Source: Symbiodinium natans
Lineage: Eukaryota > Sar > Dinophyceae > Suessiales > Symbiodiniaceae
Length of the DNA: 64,000 nt
Direction: 5' to 3'
NCBI GenBank assembly: GCA_905221605.1
Contig: CAJNDS010000142.1
Coordinates: 1-64,000 of the forward strand
Below the pieces are notes generated by a model. The model did no database searches. It was not told the origin of the DNA and worked only from the letters and a program-made list of their open reading frames with translations. The position numbers and the translations under genes are program-made. Position 1 is the stretch's first letter; every line of letters begins with the position of its first letter. Positions 30,121 through 42,391 of the stretch are shown in pieces.

Positions 30121-30262
30121 CGAAGCCTTTTCGGGGTTTTTTGGAGCCTTGTTTACAGAACCACATTCCAAATTTGGGGCTCTCGATGTTAAATCCAAAT
30201 CGCATTCGATTTAAAATCTCTAGCGATTTTCCCATCTAAGCCCTAAACCCTAAACCCCTGCG

Positions 30263-30358
30263 GATCCATGTACCTAAATAAAAAACCCGTGACCTTGAAG
30301 TACCTCCTATTTGGGGACTTTAGGGCACAAGTGCAAAATGATGAGGTACATGGACCCT
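30263..30358. mobile_element. Palindromic element, family TIR-5, copy 1
   Basis: Left GGATCCATGTACCTAAATA, right GAGGTACATGGACCC. A second copy, 32,780-32,862, shares the core AGTACCTCCTATTTG/GAAGGACTTTAGGG. Confidence 0.75.
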
Positions 30359-31162
30359 TAGGGCAGGGTCGGGCTTGAGGATTATAGCGTTTAGGGGTTT
30401 GGTGGAGTTTAGGGGTTTTGAGATTCGGGGTTTAGGGTTCTTAGGCTTGAGAAAAGAAACGCGAGAAGCTGGTAGGGCGCCTCAGGCATAGGGGGCCCAC
30501 AAACCCTAAACCCTCAGCCCTCAACACAACTACCCTAAACCCGCCAATGCAGTCACATTTGCCGAGTCCTTGGCCCGTGACTGACCAGCCCCTAGACCCT
30601 GTAAGCCCCATAAAACCTACAAATCCTAAAAACCCAAAAAAGCCTGTAAACCCAAAAAAACCATAAAGCCTATAAACCCCAGAAAGCCTACAAACCCCAA
30701 AAACCCTAAACCCTAAACCCTGAACCCGAAACCCTAAACCCTAGAAAGCCGATGAAGCCTGTAAACTGTACAAACACCAAACCCACAAAACACCCAAAAA
30801 CCCGGAATCCTGATAAGCCCCACAAACCCCAGAAACCCTGTATCCCTGAAAACCCTGGTCCTATGACACACAAAGCACTGCATTGGCCTTAAACCCTAAA
30901 CCCTAAACCCTAAACCCTCAACCCTCAACCCTCAACCCTAAACCCTAAACCCTAAACCCTAAACCCTAAACCCCCCCCAAGGGGTGCCGTCTTAGGAGCC
31001 CGGCCAAGAAGCGCTGCCAGAGCGACCGCAGCGGCGAGCTCGCAAAGTTGGGCCCGTTCAGGGACGTGCAGATGTGAAACCTGAGGTTTAGGGTTTAGGG
31101 TTTAGGGTTTAGGGTTTAGGGTTTAGGGTTTAGGATTTAGGGTTTAGGGTTTAGGGTTTAGG
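30359..31162. repeat. Mosaic with opposed telomeric tracts
   Basis: A degenerate A/C-rich block with AAAAACCC and AAGCCTGTAAACC units at 30,590-30,850, CCCTAAA at 30,893-30,972, TTTAGGG at 31,084-31,162. The last two form an opposed pair around about 110 bp of unique DNA. Confidence 0.85.
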
Positions 31163-31475
31163 GATGGGGGGGTTGGGGGTTTAGGGCTTAGGGTTTAGGC
31201 GTTTAGGGGTTTAGGGTTTGGGGTTTTGGGGTTTTTGGGTTTTGGGGTTTTGTTTTTTTTTGGGTTTTGGGGTTTTGGGGTTTTGGATGTGAAACCAGAA
31301 GGGCTGAAGGGGGTCTAGGGTTTAGCGGTCTAGGGTTTAGGGGTTGTGGGGTTTAGGGGGTTTAGGGGTTTAGGGGGTTTAGGGGGTTTAGAGGGTTCAG
31401 GGGGCTTAGGGGGCTTAGGGGGCTTAGGGGTTCTTAGGGGGCTTAGGGGGCTTAGGGGGCTTAGGACTTAGAGTT
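31163..31475. repeat. Degenerate TTTAGGGG / CTTAGGGGG array
   Basis: G-rich units change from TTTAGGG to TTTTGGGG, then TTTAGGGGG and CTTAGGGGG in successive blocks, with one short unique piece. Confidence 0.85.
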
Positions 31476-32605
31476 TAGGCTAAACCCTAATCAAAACCCT
31501 AAAGCCCCCACAGCCCAAACTCCCCAAAAACCCTAAAGCCCTGCAAGCCTGGCCAGGGCCCTATCTTCCCTCGGTTTAGGGTTTAGCGTTTTGGGCCCTT
31601 TTGTCCCTCGAGCGGTTTTTGCTTAGGGGGCTTTGTGCAGCCGAAGGGCCCACTGCAGGCTGGTCAACCCCGAGCCGTTCTGTGGTGCTAGTCGCCGCTT
31701 TATCGTCCTGTACGCGTAGCAGGGCACGCCCTTTTCACGGACCTCGTAGGCGTCGCCGTCTCTGCAGGCTCTGTCGGTTTAGGGTGCAGGGTGTAGGGTT
31801 TGGGGTTCGGGTTTAGGGTCTAGGCAACGAGAATGTTGGATTGGACGACTTCGCGAAGCAACCGCTGCAGCGTGTCAACGCATAGCTTGTAGGTCCGCGT
31901 ACCATAGCGCTACTGCAACCTGCCACGAACCTCTGCTCAGTAGCATGCAAAACCTTAATTCCCTCAATCACCTGTATGGTGATGCTCGACTGACATCCTT
32001 CAAGGCCTGACTCCAGACCCAGCACCTCTTCAACCCCCTTTTTCAAAAAACGCATTGAACATCTCCTCGGTGTTTTCTGTGGGGTACACCTTGCACCCTT
32101 AATAGGCTTCCTATCATATCAATGCGTTAACGCAAAAACCTTGAACTGCATAGCAGAATATTTGCAGCATGAAGATATCTTCCCAAATTAAGGGACCATT
32201 CGTGAATTTGTCAAAACGAGGCACCCCTTGCATACCCCCCCGCCCCCCCTTTATTCCTTGCCCGAGGAACTCCCCGAAGAGGGTACTCTAAACCCGTAAC
32301 CCAAAACCAACACCGAAATTCTCAAACCCTAATCCCTAGCCCTAAACCCTAAAGCCTCTACCCTAAACCTTAAACCCTAAACCCTAAACCCTATAACTAT
32401 ACATCCCGGGAAACCTCGAGTCTGAGATCGCGGCGAGGTGGCGATGGCTGGGACAACGAGCAAAGAGACTACGTCGGCGAGCTGGTCCTCTCGGGGTCTG
32501 CGCTCAAGGTTTCTTAAACGGGTACCCCTTATGTTCGGGTTTAGGGTTTAGGGTCTTGGGTCTAGGGTTTGGGGGTTTAGGGTTTAGGGCTTAGGGTTTT
32601 GGGAA
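31476..32605. repeat. Mosaic; mostly unique at 31,590-32,280
   Basis: The unique piece has short open frames on both strands but no motif I recognise. CCCTAAA bits near 32,340-32,395, TTTAGGG near 32,537-32,605. Confidence 0.65.
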
Positions 32606-32759
32606 GTTACATGGTCTCATAGTCTTAGTATGGGCCCTTAAACGAGGACCCCTTACATACCACTTGTATACCCTAGAGAACCCAAGAGCCCATACATCAG
32701 AACCCGTTAAAGGAGGTTAGGGACCATACTAAGGGTCCATGAAACTACCCTTAGAAGGT
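32606..32759. mobile_element. Palindromic repeat with GGGTAGTTTCATGG-type arms
   Basis: Left part AGTCTTAGTATGGGCCC and right part CCATACTAAGGGTCCATGAA with AACTACCC are inverted relatives. Similar arms at 15,680, 35,571 and 51,646. Confidence 0.55.
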
Positions 32760-32779
32760 TTAAGCAACAGTAACCCTAA

Positions 32780-32862
32780 GGGTCCATGTACCTAAATAGG
32801 GCCTTGTAAAGTACCTCCTATTGAAGGACTTTAGGGCCCAAGTACCTAACAATGAGGAACAT
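32780..32862. mobile_element. TIR-5 element, copy 2
   Basis: GGGTCCATGTACCTAAATAG on the left; right end GAGGAACATGA is decayed. Directly abuts repeat G copy 2. Confidence 0.7.
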
Positions 32863-32981
32863 GACTTGGCTGCACTCAGGAGGGTAGCTATAAATTAAAC
32901 TTTTAGCTGCCTGATTAAGAAACTCCATGAACCTAAAAAAGGGTAAGGATCTAAGGTTACGGTAAAGTACCACAAAGATGA
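32862..32981. mobile_element. Dispersed repeat G, copy 2
   Basis: Same sequence as 23,874-23,991 with few substitutions and no telomeric insertion; with that copy it defines the empty site for the interrupted copy at 17,063. Confidence 0.85.
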
Positions 32982-34274
32982 ACCCTTAGGGAAAAGTAAG
33001 ATGAAAGAGGCTAGGTGCTTCAGGGCCTTCCTGGGCTGCGACTGAAAGGTGCATGGCATGGAGCTCTGGAATCTTTTGGGTTTAGGGTTTAGGGTTTAGG
33101 GTTTAGCGGGCTTCGGGCTTTACCCCAAACCCCTCCCCCCCCCCATTCTCATGCCCGATGCTCTAAAGCAGATGGCGGCACGCCCCAAGGACCAAAAACT
33201 TGGACCGAAGAAAACTCGTTTGATGTACATAAGGCCTAAAACACCTTTTGAAGCCCCACCCCCTCCCCCCCCCATTGAATGCTGAGGAACGCTAAACCCT
33301 CACCTAATCGCTGTTCAACCCCCCAAATGAATATGGCAGGGTTTGGGGCTCAGGGACTCCGAATGGCCTGCACAGCAAGCTTGGCCTCGAAGAGGACCTC
33401 CCATGTATCGGAAATCACCGGGGGCGGGTGGGGGGGGGAAGGCTGAGGGCTACCCATGTGTAGTAGGTTTTTTTTGAAGGTTCGCGGGTAGGGTTTAGGT
33501 TTTCGGGCTTAGAGTTTAGGGTTCAGGGTTTAGGGCTTCGGGTTTTGGGTTTAGGTGTACTACTGTACGATTATGGGATTAGTTCACCTATTCAGTATGG
33601 TTTATGGTACCGACTTCCAGAATAGTACTACAAACGGACCCTTTGGGCGGAAAGACCCTCGCTCTCTTAGAGCCCTAGGCTTGTGGATTCAGGCTTCACG
33701 CGTCCGGTTTAGGGCTGTCTTTACCTCAAACCCTAAACCCTAAACTCTAGAACCTCGACCCTAGACCCTGGACCCTAACCTTACAACTACAAAACAACAA
33801 ATCAATGCAATCGGGGCGACTCTTCGGGCAATTAAGAATGGCGGAAGGGGGCATTGGTTTAGGGTTTAGGGTGTAGGGTTAGGGGTTAGGGGTTAGGGTT
33901 TAGGGTCCAGCGTATAGGGTACAGGGTACGTCGATTTTTCAAACCAGAAACAAGGGGGGTTGCACCCACTGCTAGGATGGCCCTTGAAACCCTCTGAAAA
34001 ATATTCCTGAACATGATCCTCTAAACCCCACTAGGGCTTGGGGTTTAGGGTTTAGGGTTTGGGGGTGTACCACCTAAACCCTAAAGCAGCCCATCAAGCC
34101 AGGGGAGCCTTCAGCGGCGGATCAGGCATTGCTGCCCTGGCACATAGGGACAGAAGAGGTGTTGCAAGCGCTGCTTCTGGGAGCAAGGCTGTTTCGTATT
34201 CCGAAGCCTATTGGGTTGACGGTGTTCGAAATGTTGCTTGTTGGCCATTGTGGCTTGGTGGGAGAAAGTCATCC
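32982..34274. repeat. Mosaic region
   Basis: TTTAGGG bits at 33,077-33,110, 33,490-33,555, 33,857-33,905 and 34,030-34,065, and C-rich runs near 33,133 and 33,262. The unique pieces hold no recognised gene. Confidence 0.7.
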
Positions 34275-34390
34275 TGTTTGCTTAGTAAGAATCCAACCCC
34301 AAAAAACACTCTTCCTTATACGGGCAATATAGGGATTATTCCCTTTCATTTTCTGAGGGGGGGGGGCTTGTTCGGAAGCAACTAGTAGTA
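34275..34390. mobile_element. TIR-3 element, copy 2
   Basis: Left TTTGCTTAGTAAGAATCCAA, core CTTCCTTATACGGGCAATAT, right a G run then TTCGGAAGCAACTAGTAG. More diverged than 26,906-27,036. Confidence 0.7.
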
Positions 34391-35249
34391 ATACTCATAC
34401 TCAGTATGCTTTGACTGCATGAATTGCTTTTGAACAAGTTTGGGTGCGCAGGAACGCAAATTGACTAGTCTCTGGTGTATGGTTCAGCACATTCTGGAAC
34501 CCCGCCCATGTGCCCTAGAGCAGGGGAGAGGGCGAGGGGGTGCTCTGATCCCATGCTCCACGAACCTCAAACCCGAAGCCCAAACCCTGAGAACCTCAAA
34601 CCTGATTATACCCAGTACCTCAAACCCAAGAACTAAGACAATTACTCAGAACCTGAAGCCTGAACCCTAAACAACCCAAAAACAAAGACAATTACTCAGA
34701 ACCTGAACCCTCCGAAGGGCCTAAAGCCTGAAAAACCTAAGCCCTAAGAACCACAAGCCTGAAGCCTGAACCCCAACCCTTAAGACCCTCGGCTAAAACG
34801 CAGGAGGGGCCCGGTTCGCACGAGGGCCTTGCGCGCTTTGGATGACTTAGGTTTGTGGGTGTAGGGTTTAGGGTTTAGGGTTTAGGGTTTAGGGTTTAGG
34901 GTTTAGGGCTAAGGGCTAAGAGTTTAGGGTTTAGGGTTTAGGGTTTAGGGTTTAGGGGTGTAAGGTTGCAGGGGCTCAGGGTTGAGGAGTGGAGGGCTCA
35001 GGTGCTTTGGAAGACTGGGGCATCAAGAGTTGGGCCGTGGCTTCAAGGCTTACTTGTTTATCCCGAGCCCCAAACCCTCAACCTTAAACTCTAATTAAAC
35101 CCTAAACCCCAAAAACCCTAAACCCAAAACCCTAAAGTTCTACAGGCCCTAGACCCTGAAGACTCCAACCCTACTCTGCCGCCACCCCAGTGTTAGACTT
35201 GCCGGCTCTTAGTAGGGAGTCACGGAACTAGTTGCACGAATAAGGTCAG
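34391..35249. repeat. Mosaic region
   Basis: AAGACAATTACTCAGAACCT occurs twice (about 34,636 and 34,684) in an A/C-rich block. TTTAGGG at 34,863-34,960. Confidence 0.7.
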
Positions 35250-35490
35250 GGTTTAGGGTTTAGGGTTTAGGGTTTAGGGTTTAGGGTTTAGGGTTTAGGG
35301 TTTAGGGAAAACCCCCAAAAAATCGCCCTTGAAGGGCTGGTTTAAAAGGGATGTAAGGTCCCTGCTTCCCTCAGTCCCTACTATGAACCAGTAAACCAAT
35401 CCGAATCTGCCTCCACGCCTAAACCCTAAACCCTAAACCCTAAACCCTAAGCCCTAAGCCCTAAACCCTAAACCCTAAACCCTAAACGAA
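35250..35490. repeat. Opposed telomeric tracts
   Basis: TTTAGGG units at about 35,250-35,307 and CCCTAAA units at about 35,419-35,486 around about 110 bp of unique DNA. Confidence 0.92.
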
Positions 35491-35643
35491 CACAGGCCAT
35501 GGATCCAGCAACTCCCTCCTGCACGGCTCGAGCTGCGGTGATCTGGTCTTAGAGTAGTTGCATGGCCCCTTAATTGGGGGAACCCTCACATACCCCTTTA
35601 GGGTTTAGGGTTTAGGGTTTAGGGTTTAGGGTTTAGGGCTACG
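35491..35643. repeat. Palindrome arm next to a telomeric tract
   Basis: GAGTAGTTGCATGGCCCCTTAA (35,571 on) is an arm of the type in 32,606-32,759; it runs into five TTTAGGG units (35,598-35,638). Confidence 0.6.
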
Positions 35644-35758
35644 AGACCCAGGAGTAACCTAGGCAAAGAAAAGGGTGCCCTTTTTGGTTTAAAGGGGGTT
35701 ATGATAAGGGAACCTGAACCTTAAAAAAACAAAATCAGGGCCTTCTTTGGGTCCTAGT
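35644..35758. mobile_element. TIR-4 element, copy 2 (no insertion)
   Basis: GAGACCCAGGAGTAACCTAG to TTTGGGTCCTAG. Its centre reads AAAGGGGGTTATGATAAGGG without telomeric units, so it serves as the empty site for copy 1. Confidence 0.8.
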
Positions 35759-36550
35759 ATACCCCTTTTTGGCTTAAATAAGGGAATAAGGGCCTACTTC
35801 GGGTCCTCGTATACCCTATAAGACCCATACTTCAGAACCCTTGAACGAAGGCACGGGGCCATGACAAGAGACCTTAAACCTAAACCTAGGCCCCAAACCC
35901 TAAACCCTTAAACCCTTACGATCCTAGGGTTTTGGCCCAAAACCCAAAACCCTTGACAGTCCCATCATCGGCTGAGGTTGGGGCCCTGAGCAGGTTTAGC
36001 AACCTAGGTGTTCCAAAAAAATGGGGTTCGCGGGGTTTGGGTTTAGGGTTCGGGTTTAGGATTGAGTTTAGGCTCCACATGGTTGCAGCAGCGCAAGGGT
36101 TTGACATGGGTCGGGTGCAAGCTCTCCAGCATTAATTATTTGTCTCTGAAGCTTCAAGACACACTGCGCTCGGTGCAGCAGTGTTACTTCACACAACTGG
36201 TACTTAGGGTTAAGGGCTTAGGGCTTAGGGTTCTGAACAGGACATCGACAAATCGACAAATCCTGAGCTTAAACTCAGCCTTGTCACGCGACCTGAACAC
36301 CCTAAGCCCTACTAGACTCGAACACCGCTTAACTTGGGTAATGTTTCGTATATTCTGGCATAGGCATCCCAAATCGATGCCTCTAATTCATAGCACAATA
36401 CATTGATCACTAAGGGGTATGGCAGTCTTCGGGCAATTGCATACTGTAAGCATTCTTTCGCGGAGGTGAGGGAACGATCTGCAGAACAAAGCCCCAGAGG
36501 ACACCCCCCAAAGGCCTGAGACGCTCAGGGCCTAACCCCATACAGCCTCA
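35759..36550. repeat. Mosaic region
   Basis: A partial TIR-4 end repeats at about 35,790-35,810. The unique piece 36,060-36,480 shows no recognised gene; short TTTAGGG-like units near 36,040 and 36,205. Confidence 0.65.
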
Positions 36551-36960
36551 ACCCTATAACCTAAACCCTAAAACGAAACCCCTAAAACCCTGCAACCCCA
36601 AACCCCTAAACCCTGAAACCCCTACACCCCCAAAAACCCAAAACCCCTGCAACTCTAAACCCTCAACCTAAACCGAGACACCTAAACCCTAAACCCTCAA
36701 CCCTGCACCCCCAAAACCCCTAAACCCTAAAACCCTAAACCCCTACACGCCTAAACCCTAAACCCCTAAAACTCTAAACCCCTAAAAACCTCTAAAGCCC
36801 TAAACACCCAGAGGATTCTAGCAGACCCGAGCCCTGAGGAACCCTAAACCCCTAAACCGTAAAACCGCAAGACCCGAACCCCGAAACCCCTAAAACCCTA
36901 CAACCCCAAACCCTAAACGCTAAACCCTAAACCCTAAAGCCCTAAACCCCAGAGGATTCA
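36551..36960. repeat. Degenerate CCCTAAA array
   Basis: About 400 bp of CCCTAAA, CCCCTAAA and CCTACACC variants with two copies of CCCAGAGGATTC (about 36,808 and 36,949). Confidence 0.85.
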
Positions 36961-37968
36961 GGAAGAAGGCCCAGCATTGGAGGCCAACGACGTGCCATTG
37001 AGGAAGCAAACCTGAAGTCAGGGGCTTTGAGTTCGGGTTTCAACCCCAAACCCTAAACCAGCAAACCCGCAAACCCTAAACCTTAGGCCTAAACCCTAAA
37101 CCCTAAACCCTAAAGCCTAAACCCTAAACCTTGGGGTTTGGGGTTGGAAGAGGTTTGGAGCTTGTGGGGTTTCGGGCTTCGTGTTTTGAGGTTTGAGGGC
37201 TTGAGGGCTTCAGGGCTTAGGGCTTAGGATGTAGGGGTTTCAGGGTTTAGGCTTTGGTTAGTGTGTGGGGTTTAGGGAGGGTTTGGGGCACCTCCGTGAC
37301 GATAAGGCTTTGGATCAGTGCTTCTGATTTTACCAATTGCGACAACTACTGCTGTAATTCTTACGATCATGACAACTCCGAATATTCTGATTACTATGAT
37401 GACCCTGGTCATTACGTTACTATGACATTTCCACTCTGTTTCTTGTACATCAGCACTATGAGTTCTTACGATTTAAAACTTCGAATATCAGTAGTTTTAT
37501 ACTCACTACTATGCCAGAATGTCCTTGAAAGGACCCCCCAAACAGGGCACACCCCCCCCCCCCCCCCCCCCCCCTTCCCCCTTCACATTTTTCGGAAACC
37601 CCCATTAAAGGGCAATCATGAAATAGGTTCGCCCCTAAACCCAAAAGCCCCTAAACCCCAAGCCCCAAACCCAGCTGAGTTCTCTGTTTAGTAAGGATTC
37701 TTTTCGCGAATGGCCCATCCGTGCGAAAAACCTTTAGAACAACTCCGCTGGTGCTCAGCTCAGCGCGCCAAGCGCTTGAGGGTGCAGGGCTTATAGGGTT
37801 TGTGAGAGCCAGCTTGCTCTTGTTTCCTTGGCCCTAAACCCTAAACCCTAAACCCTAAACTCTGATTTCCCTGAAGACCACGGCGGGCTCAGTTGGCGGC
37901 CAAAAGCCAAAAGCTCCGGTCGTCAACGCCCCCAGGTGTCAGAACCATCAGCATCATGTACCTCATTT
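36961..37968. repeat. Mosaic with poly-C run
   Basis: CCCTAAA at 37,088-37,130, degenerate G-rich units at 37,131-37,280, a C run of about 24 at 37,551-37,574. 37,290-37,540 is unique, AT-rich, with no recognised gene. Confidence 0.7.
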
Positions 37969-38212
37969 CAGGGTCTAGGGTTTTAGGGTTTTAGGGTTTA
38001 GGGCCTAGGCTAGGGTTTAGGGTTTAGGGCCTAGGCTAGGGTTTAGGGTTTAGGGTTCAGGGTTTAGGGTTTAGGGCTTAGGGCTTAGGGTTTAGGTTTA
38101 GGGTTTAGGGTTTAGTTTAGGGTTTAGGGCTTAGGGTTTAGGGTTTAGGGTTTAGGGTTTAGGGTTTAGGGTTTAGGGTTTAGTCTTTAGGGTTTAGGGC
38201 TTAGGGTTTGGG
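37969..38212. repeat. TTTAGGG array
   Basis: About 240 bp of TTTAGGG, CTTAGGG and CCTAGG variants, with a 30-bp internal duplication near 37,998-38,050. Confidence 0.93.
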
Positions 38213-38224
38213 GTGAAGGTTTTC

Positions 38225-38339
38225 AAGACCCGAGAGTGGCCTAGGACTACGAAGGTTGCCCTTCTTGGTGTGGAGGGGCTGATAAGGGAAGCAATAAAAG
38301 CCCTGTTGAAGGGACGAAGGGCCTACTCTGCGTCCTAGG
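38225..38339. mobile_element. TIR-4 element, copy 3 (no insertion)
   Basis: AAGACCCGAGAGTGGCCTAG to CTACTCTGCGTCCTAG; the centre GGAGGGGCTGATAAGGGAA lacks telomeric units. Confidence 0.75.
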
Positions 38340-39242
38340 TCCTAGTTGTTTGCAGGGAACAGGCTTCCCCGATGGTCCATATACATTACGTAATCGGGGG
38401 TAGAGTTTAGGGTTGAGGGTTAAGGGTTTGGGGGTTGTATGGCATACCCCTAAAACCTAAACCATACGGTACATATGGCCCCAGTTTTGTGGCTTGGGGA
38501 ATTCGAGCTCCCAGCCCAAGAAGCCCGCAGGAAGCGAATCCTGAAGCTTAAAAAATCTCAAGTCAAAGGCCCCAACACCCTATCAAGGGATAGAAGGAGG
38601 GACCCCTAGGAGCCTTGATCTTCTTCTCCTATAGAACCCATACATATACACTATAGTCCATACCTAAGTAGCCACAATGTGGCCCCTAAGGTCCCTAATC
38701 CCTTGAGAGCCGAAGCCCTAGAAACGCTCGACCGCCAGCGCTCGTGCGCCCGAGAGCCGTGCCAGAAGAGGTAGTAATACCTGAGCATTCGATGCATTGA
38801 CTTCCCTGCACTCTTGTTGGGGTTTAGGGTTGAGGGCAGAAGTTACCATGATACGGATTTGGTTATATATATATATATAAGGTATGGGATCCTAATCGTG
38901 GCAATTGAAGTTAAGTCCCTCAACAAAGAGCCCTGTCCAAAAAACGTGTACACGCCAAACCCTAAGGTTCACGGTTTTGTAGCCCTAAGGGTCCATGTAC
39001 CTATAAGGTTTAAGGTTTAGGGTTTAAGGTTTAGGGTGTATACCTGGGCACTGCAGCTTCGATATGGGAACCCTTTTCCAGCCCCAAGCATATACTACAA
39101 AGGGACATGAACCCTTCTTGGTAGCCCAGTCGCCATATTTATAATAAGGGCACCCTGTCTGTGGTTGGTTACTCTACAAGGGAGCCGGGCTCCAGAACCA
39201 AGCAAAGGAACAAAAAGGGTACCACTAGCCTACCCAGCCTCA
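38340..39242. repeat. Mosaic region
   Basis: Mostly unique; (AT)n at 38,864-38,878 and short TTTAGGG-like units at 39,008-39,035. No gene recognised. Confidence 0.65.
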
Positions 39243-39389
39243 GTACTTGGAGGTCCATGGTACTTATCAAGCAGTTATAAGTGTACTTATAATAGTACTT
39301 ATAGCCATACTAGGGCACTTAAGCGGCTTATATGTGGGTCACAAGTACAGTTATAGTTGGTTAGTAAGTGTCATGAACCTCCAAGTAGG
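39243..39389. mobile_element. TIR-1 element, copy 2
   Basis: GTACTTGGAGGTCCATGGTA on the left, TGTCATGAACCTCCAAGTAG on the right, core ACTTATAGCCATACTAGGGC; collinear with copy 1 at 12,577-12,728. Confidence 0.85.
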
Positions 39390-39513
39390 GCAGTGGCGTT
39401 GAGGGCGTACTTTGGACCCTAAACCATAAAGCCTAAACCCTAAACCCTAAACCCTAAACCCTAAAGCCTAAACCCTTAGTAGGGTAGTGGTGTTGAGGGC
39501 ATACTTCGGACCC
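39384..39513. repeat. CCCTAAA insert flanked by a 36-bp imperfect direct repeat
   Basis: AGTAGGGCAGTGGCGTTGAG (39,384 on) recurs as AGTAGGGTAGTGGTGTTGAG (39,478 on); both run to GGACCC. The 58 bp between them are CCCTAAA-type units. The flanks differ at about five positions. Confidence 0.88.
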
Positions 39514-42391
39514 CAGCATTCCCAAGGAACCAGGTGGCCAATGAAAAAACAAAGGGTCAGGGTCGGAGCGGCGTTTGCATGGTGCTCCTCTTAGGGTTTA
39601 GGGTTTAGGGTTTAGGGTTTAGGGTTTAGGGTTTAGGGCTCCCTAACGACCCTCCCTGAATGCTCAAACTGTATCCCCACTTAGAGCCAAAACATACCAG
39701 TGTCTTAAACACCAACCCCCCCCCCCCCCCCCCCCCACGCACGGACACACCCGAGACCCTAAACCCGAAACCCTAATTACACCCTCAACCCTAAACCCTA
39801 AACCCTAAACCCTAAACCCTAAACCCTAAATACCCTAAACCCTAGACCCTAGACACAACCCTAGACCCTAACGACTCGGCAACCGCCCTCTGCAGCCCAC
39901 GTCGCATTTGCGCCACGAAATGAAACCGTGGGAACATGTCCGGGGCCTGGGCTGCCGGGGTCCAAGTATGGGCCCTAATTAGGGTTAGGGTTTAGGGTTT
40001 AGGGTTTAGAGTTTAATTAGGGTTTAGGGTTTCGGGTTCTAAACCCTAAACCCTAAACTCGCAGGTTCAGGCTTGAAACACATTCAAAGCTAGATCCCTG
40101 GGGGAACTGGACAAGAATTGGTCTTTGGGGTTCAGGGTTTAGGGCTTTGGGCGTTGGGTTAAACGCTAGCTGGGTCCGAATTGCCAGGTGGCGTTATACC
40201 CCGGGATGCCTCCATCCTGAAACGGAAGCCCCCTTCTCGAAACCCTAAACCCTGAACCCCTACGCCGTCTCCCCTAAACCGACGAATCCTGGCTGTACCC
40301 TACCCCAACCTTGTGGTACTCTTTTTCCTTGTTTTTGGTTCAAGGTTCCCTTGTACAGTAAGCAACCCCCAAAAGGGCACCCTTATTCTAATATGGTAAG
40401 CTTGGCCGTGCGAATCCCTAAACCCTAAACCCTAAACCCTAAATCTAAACCCTAAACCCGGGATGCGGAGACCTCGGGCGCCGCGCGCTCATATTCCGAC
40501 ATACCCACTTCAGCACCACCAGGTAGGCCTTGCAGGAGGACCGCAAGCTTTCTTGGAGCAGGGTTTAGGGTTTAGGGTTTGGGGTTTAGGGGTTTGGGGT
40601 TTCGGGTTTAGGGCTAGGGTTTAGGGTTTAGGGTTTAGGGTTAGGGTTTGGGGGGGTTTGGGGTTTGGGGTTTAGGGTTTGTTGGGGTGTTTTCGGTGTT
40701 GGCGGCTTGGGAAGGTTGGGGGGGCTTCGGGTGTTTTGGGGAGGCTTGGGGGTTCAGCAGTTCGGGGACCTAGGGTTTAGGGTTCCTGAAGGCCCTGCAT
40801 TCTAGCAATCTACTCCATCTCGCATTACTCATATATGATTTGTGAGATACCCCTTCACACTGAACAGTTCAGCTTTGGGTTTAGGGCTTGGACTTTGGGG
40901 CTTCGGACTCACTCCGCCTCACTTCTAGATCCACAGCTGTAGACTGCAATAGCCTTTCTACATCTTGAGCCTTCTGAGCCACCAGCTCCCTGCCCAGAGG
41001 GAGGCATTGGGATGGTGCTTGAGGCAGTGTGGGGTTTAGGGTTTGGGGTGTAGGATGGTGGTTGAGGCATGAAAAACACAGCCCTAACTACTCCCGCTAA
41101 AGCATCCTACATGCGGCCGTCGCCTGCATTGCGCCCATGTAGGCCAGGGACAAGGCCGTCGCCGTGGTTCCCGGCGCCATCTGCCTCTTTCATCCGATGT
41201 TCCCGACAGTCTGCAGTTTAGGGTTTAGGGTGTAGGGTTTAGGGTTTAGGGTTTGGGGTTAGGGGTTAGGGTTTAGGGTTTAGGGTCTGTAGTTAAGTCA
41301 CGGAACCGATGTTAACCCTAAACCCTACTACACGCTAATGCGGAAGACGAGCCAAATTGATGGTTGCGGGGAACTCTGAGGATGCAGTTCCCCAAGCAGG
41401 GGTACCCCTTGCCCTGTAATATACCCCAAAAACCCTATTTAGGGTTTAGGGTTTAGGGTTTACTGTTTTAGGGAACCCGAAACCCTCAACCCCCAACCCT
41501 CAATCCTCCACCCGAAGCCCTCCAAAAGGGGTACTCTGAATCTGGGAAGAATGCGGGGGCAAGGGAGTTGATCTCAACTGTGCCCCCCCCTGAACCTCCT
41601 GCGGTTTTAACTGCATATATGTATACATATTTGTATATTTTTTTTGATTGTACACACATATATAATCTCATGTACGTGTACGTTATATATGTTTTTTGTA
41701 TATCTGGGTTTAGGGTAGGCGTTAGGGTGCCAGAAGGTTCCATCATCTTGATCATCTTGGATCACCGTCCTACACCCTAAATTCAACCCTAGGCCCTCGC
41801 CCCGCAAACCAAGAAAACCTAAACCCTCAACAGTGTTGCATCACAACTGGATGCATCAAGCTTAAAGTTGTGGACAGAGGGCTTGAGGTTGGCCAGGTAT
41901 GAGTTGATTCTCTTTGCAACCCAGGGCAGCGACCCTGACGAAGAGCAGGAGCCCGCTTCTCATAGCTCCACGGGCATCGCTTCTCGTAGCTGCCAGGGAG
42001 CATGCTGCCTCTCAGCATATGAACGAAACTGCGTCCTGCGAGATATCTGGGCGGATTCTGGCTCCTTGCACCTGAAGCTCAGAAGATTCCCAATTTCCTC
42101 TCCCCCCCCCCCCAACCCCCACAACATCACTGTAGTCTGAGGACGCGTCCTGACTAAACCCTAAACCCCGAACCCTAAACCCAAAAACCCTCAACCCTAA
42201 ACCCTAAACCCTAATGTTGTATCCTGATTAGTGTGGACCTCTTCAATAATGAAAACTTCTCACAAAATACTTCAGGGACAAAGATTCGGTTGCCCCCCCC
42301 CCCCCCCCCCCCCACTATGATGAAAAGTTTTTCGGGCATCCTGAGCTTACCTGAGCTGAGCTCATCTGAGCTTACCTGAGCTTAATTACCT
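39514..42391. repeat. Long mosaic
   Basis: TTTAGGG at 39,594-39,640, C run at 39,716-39,736, CCCTAAA at 39,788-39,850, G-rich units at 40,560-40,690, TTTAGGG at 41,218-41,287, C runs at 42,103 and 42,293-42,313. An AT-rich piece with TATATA/GTACGT repeats lies at 41,610-41,705. CTGAGCTTACCTGAGCT-type short repeats precede the next array. No gene recognised. Confidence 0.7.

Noticed and set aside
37254-37691. 145-codon plus-strand frame rich in Tyr and Asp
   Set aside because: The Tyr/Asp stretch comes from local TGATTACTATGA-like repeats and the frame ends in a poly-C run and CCCTAAA units.
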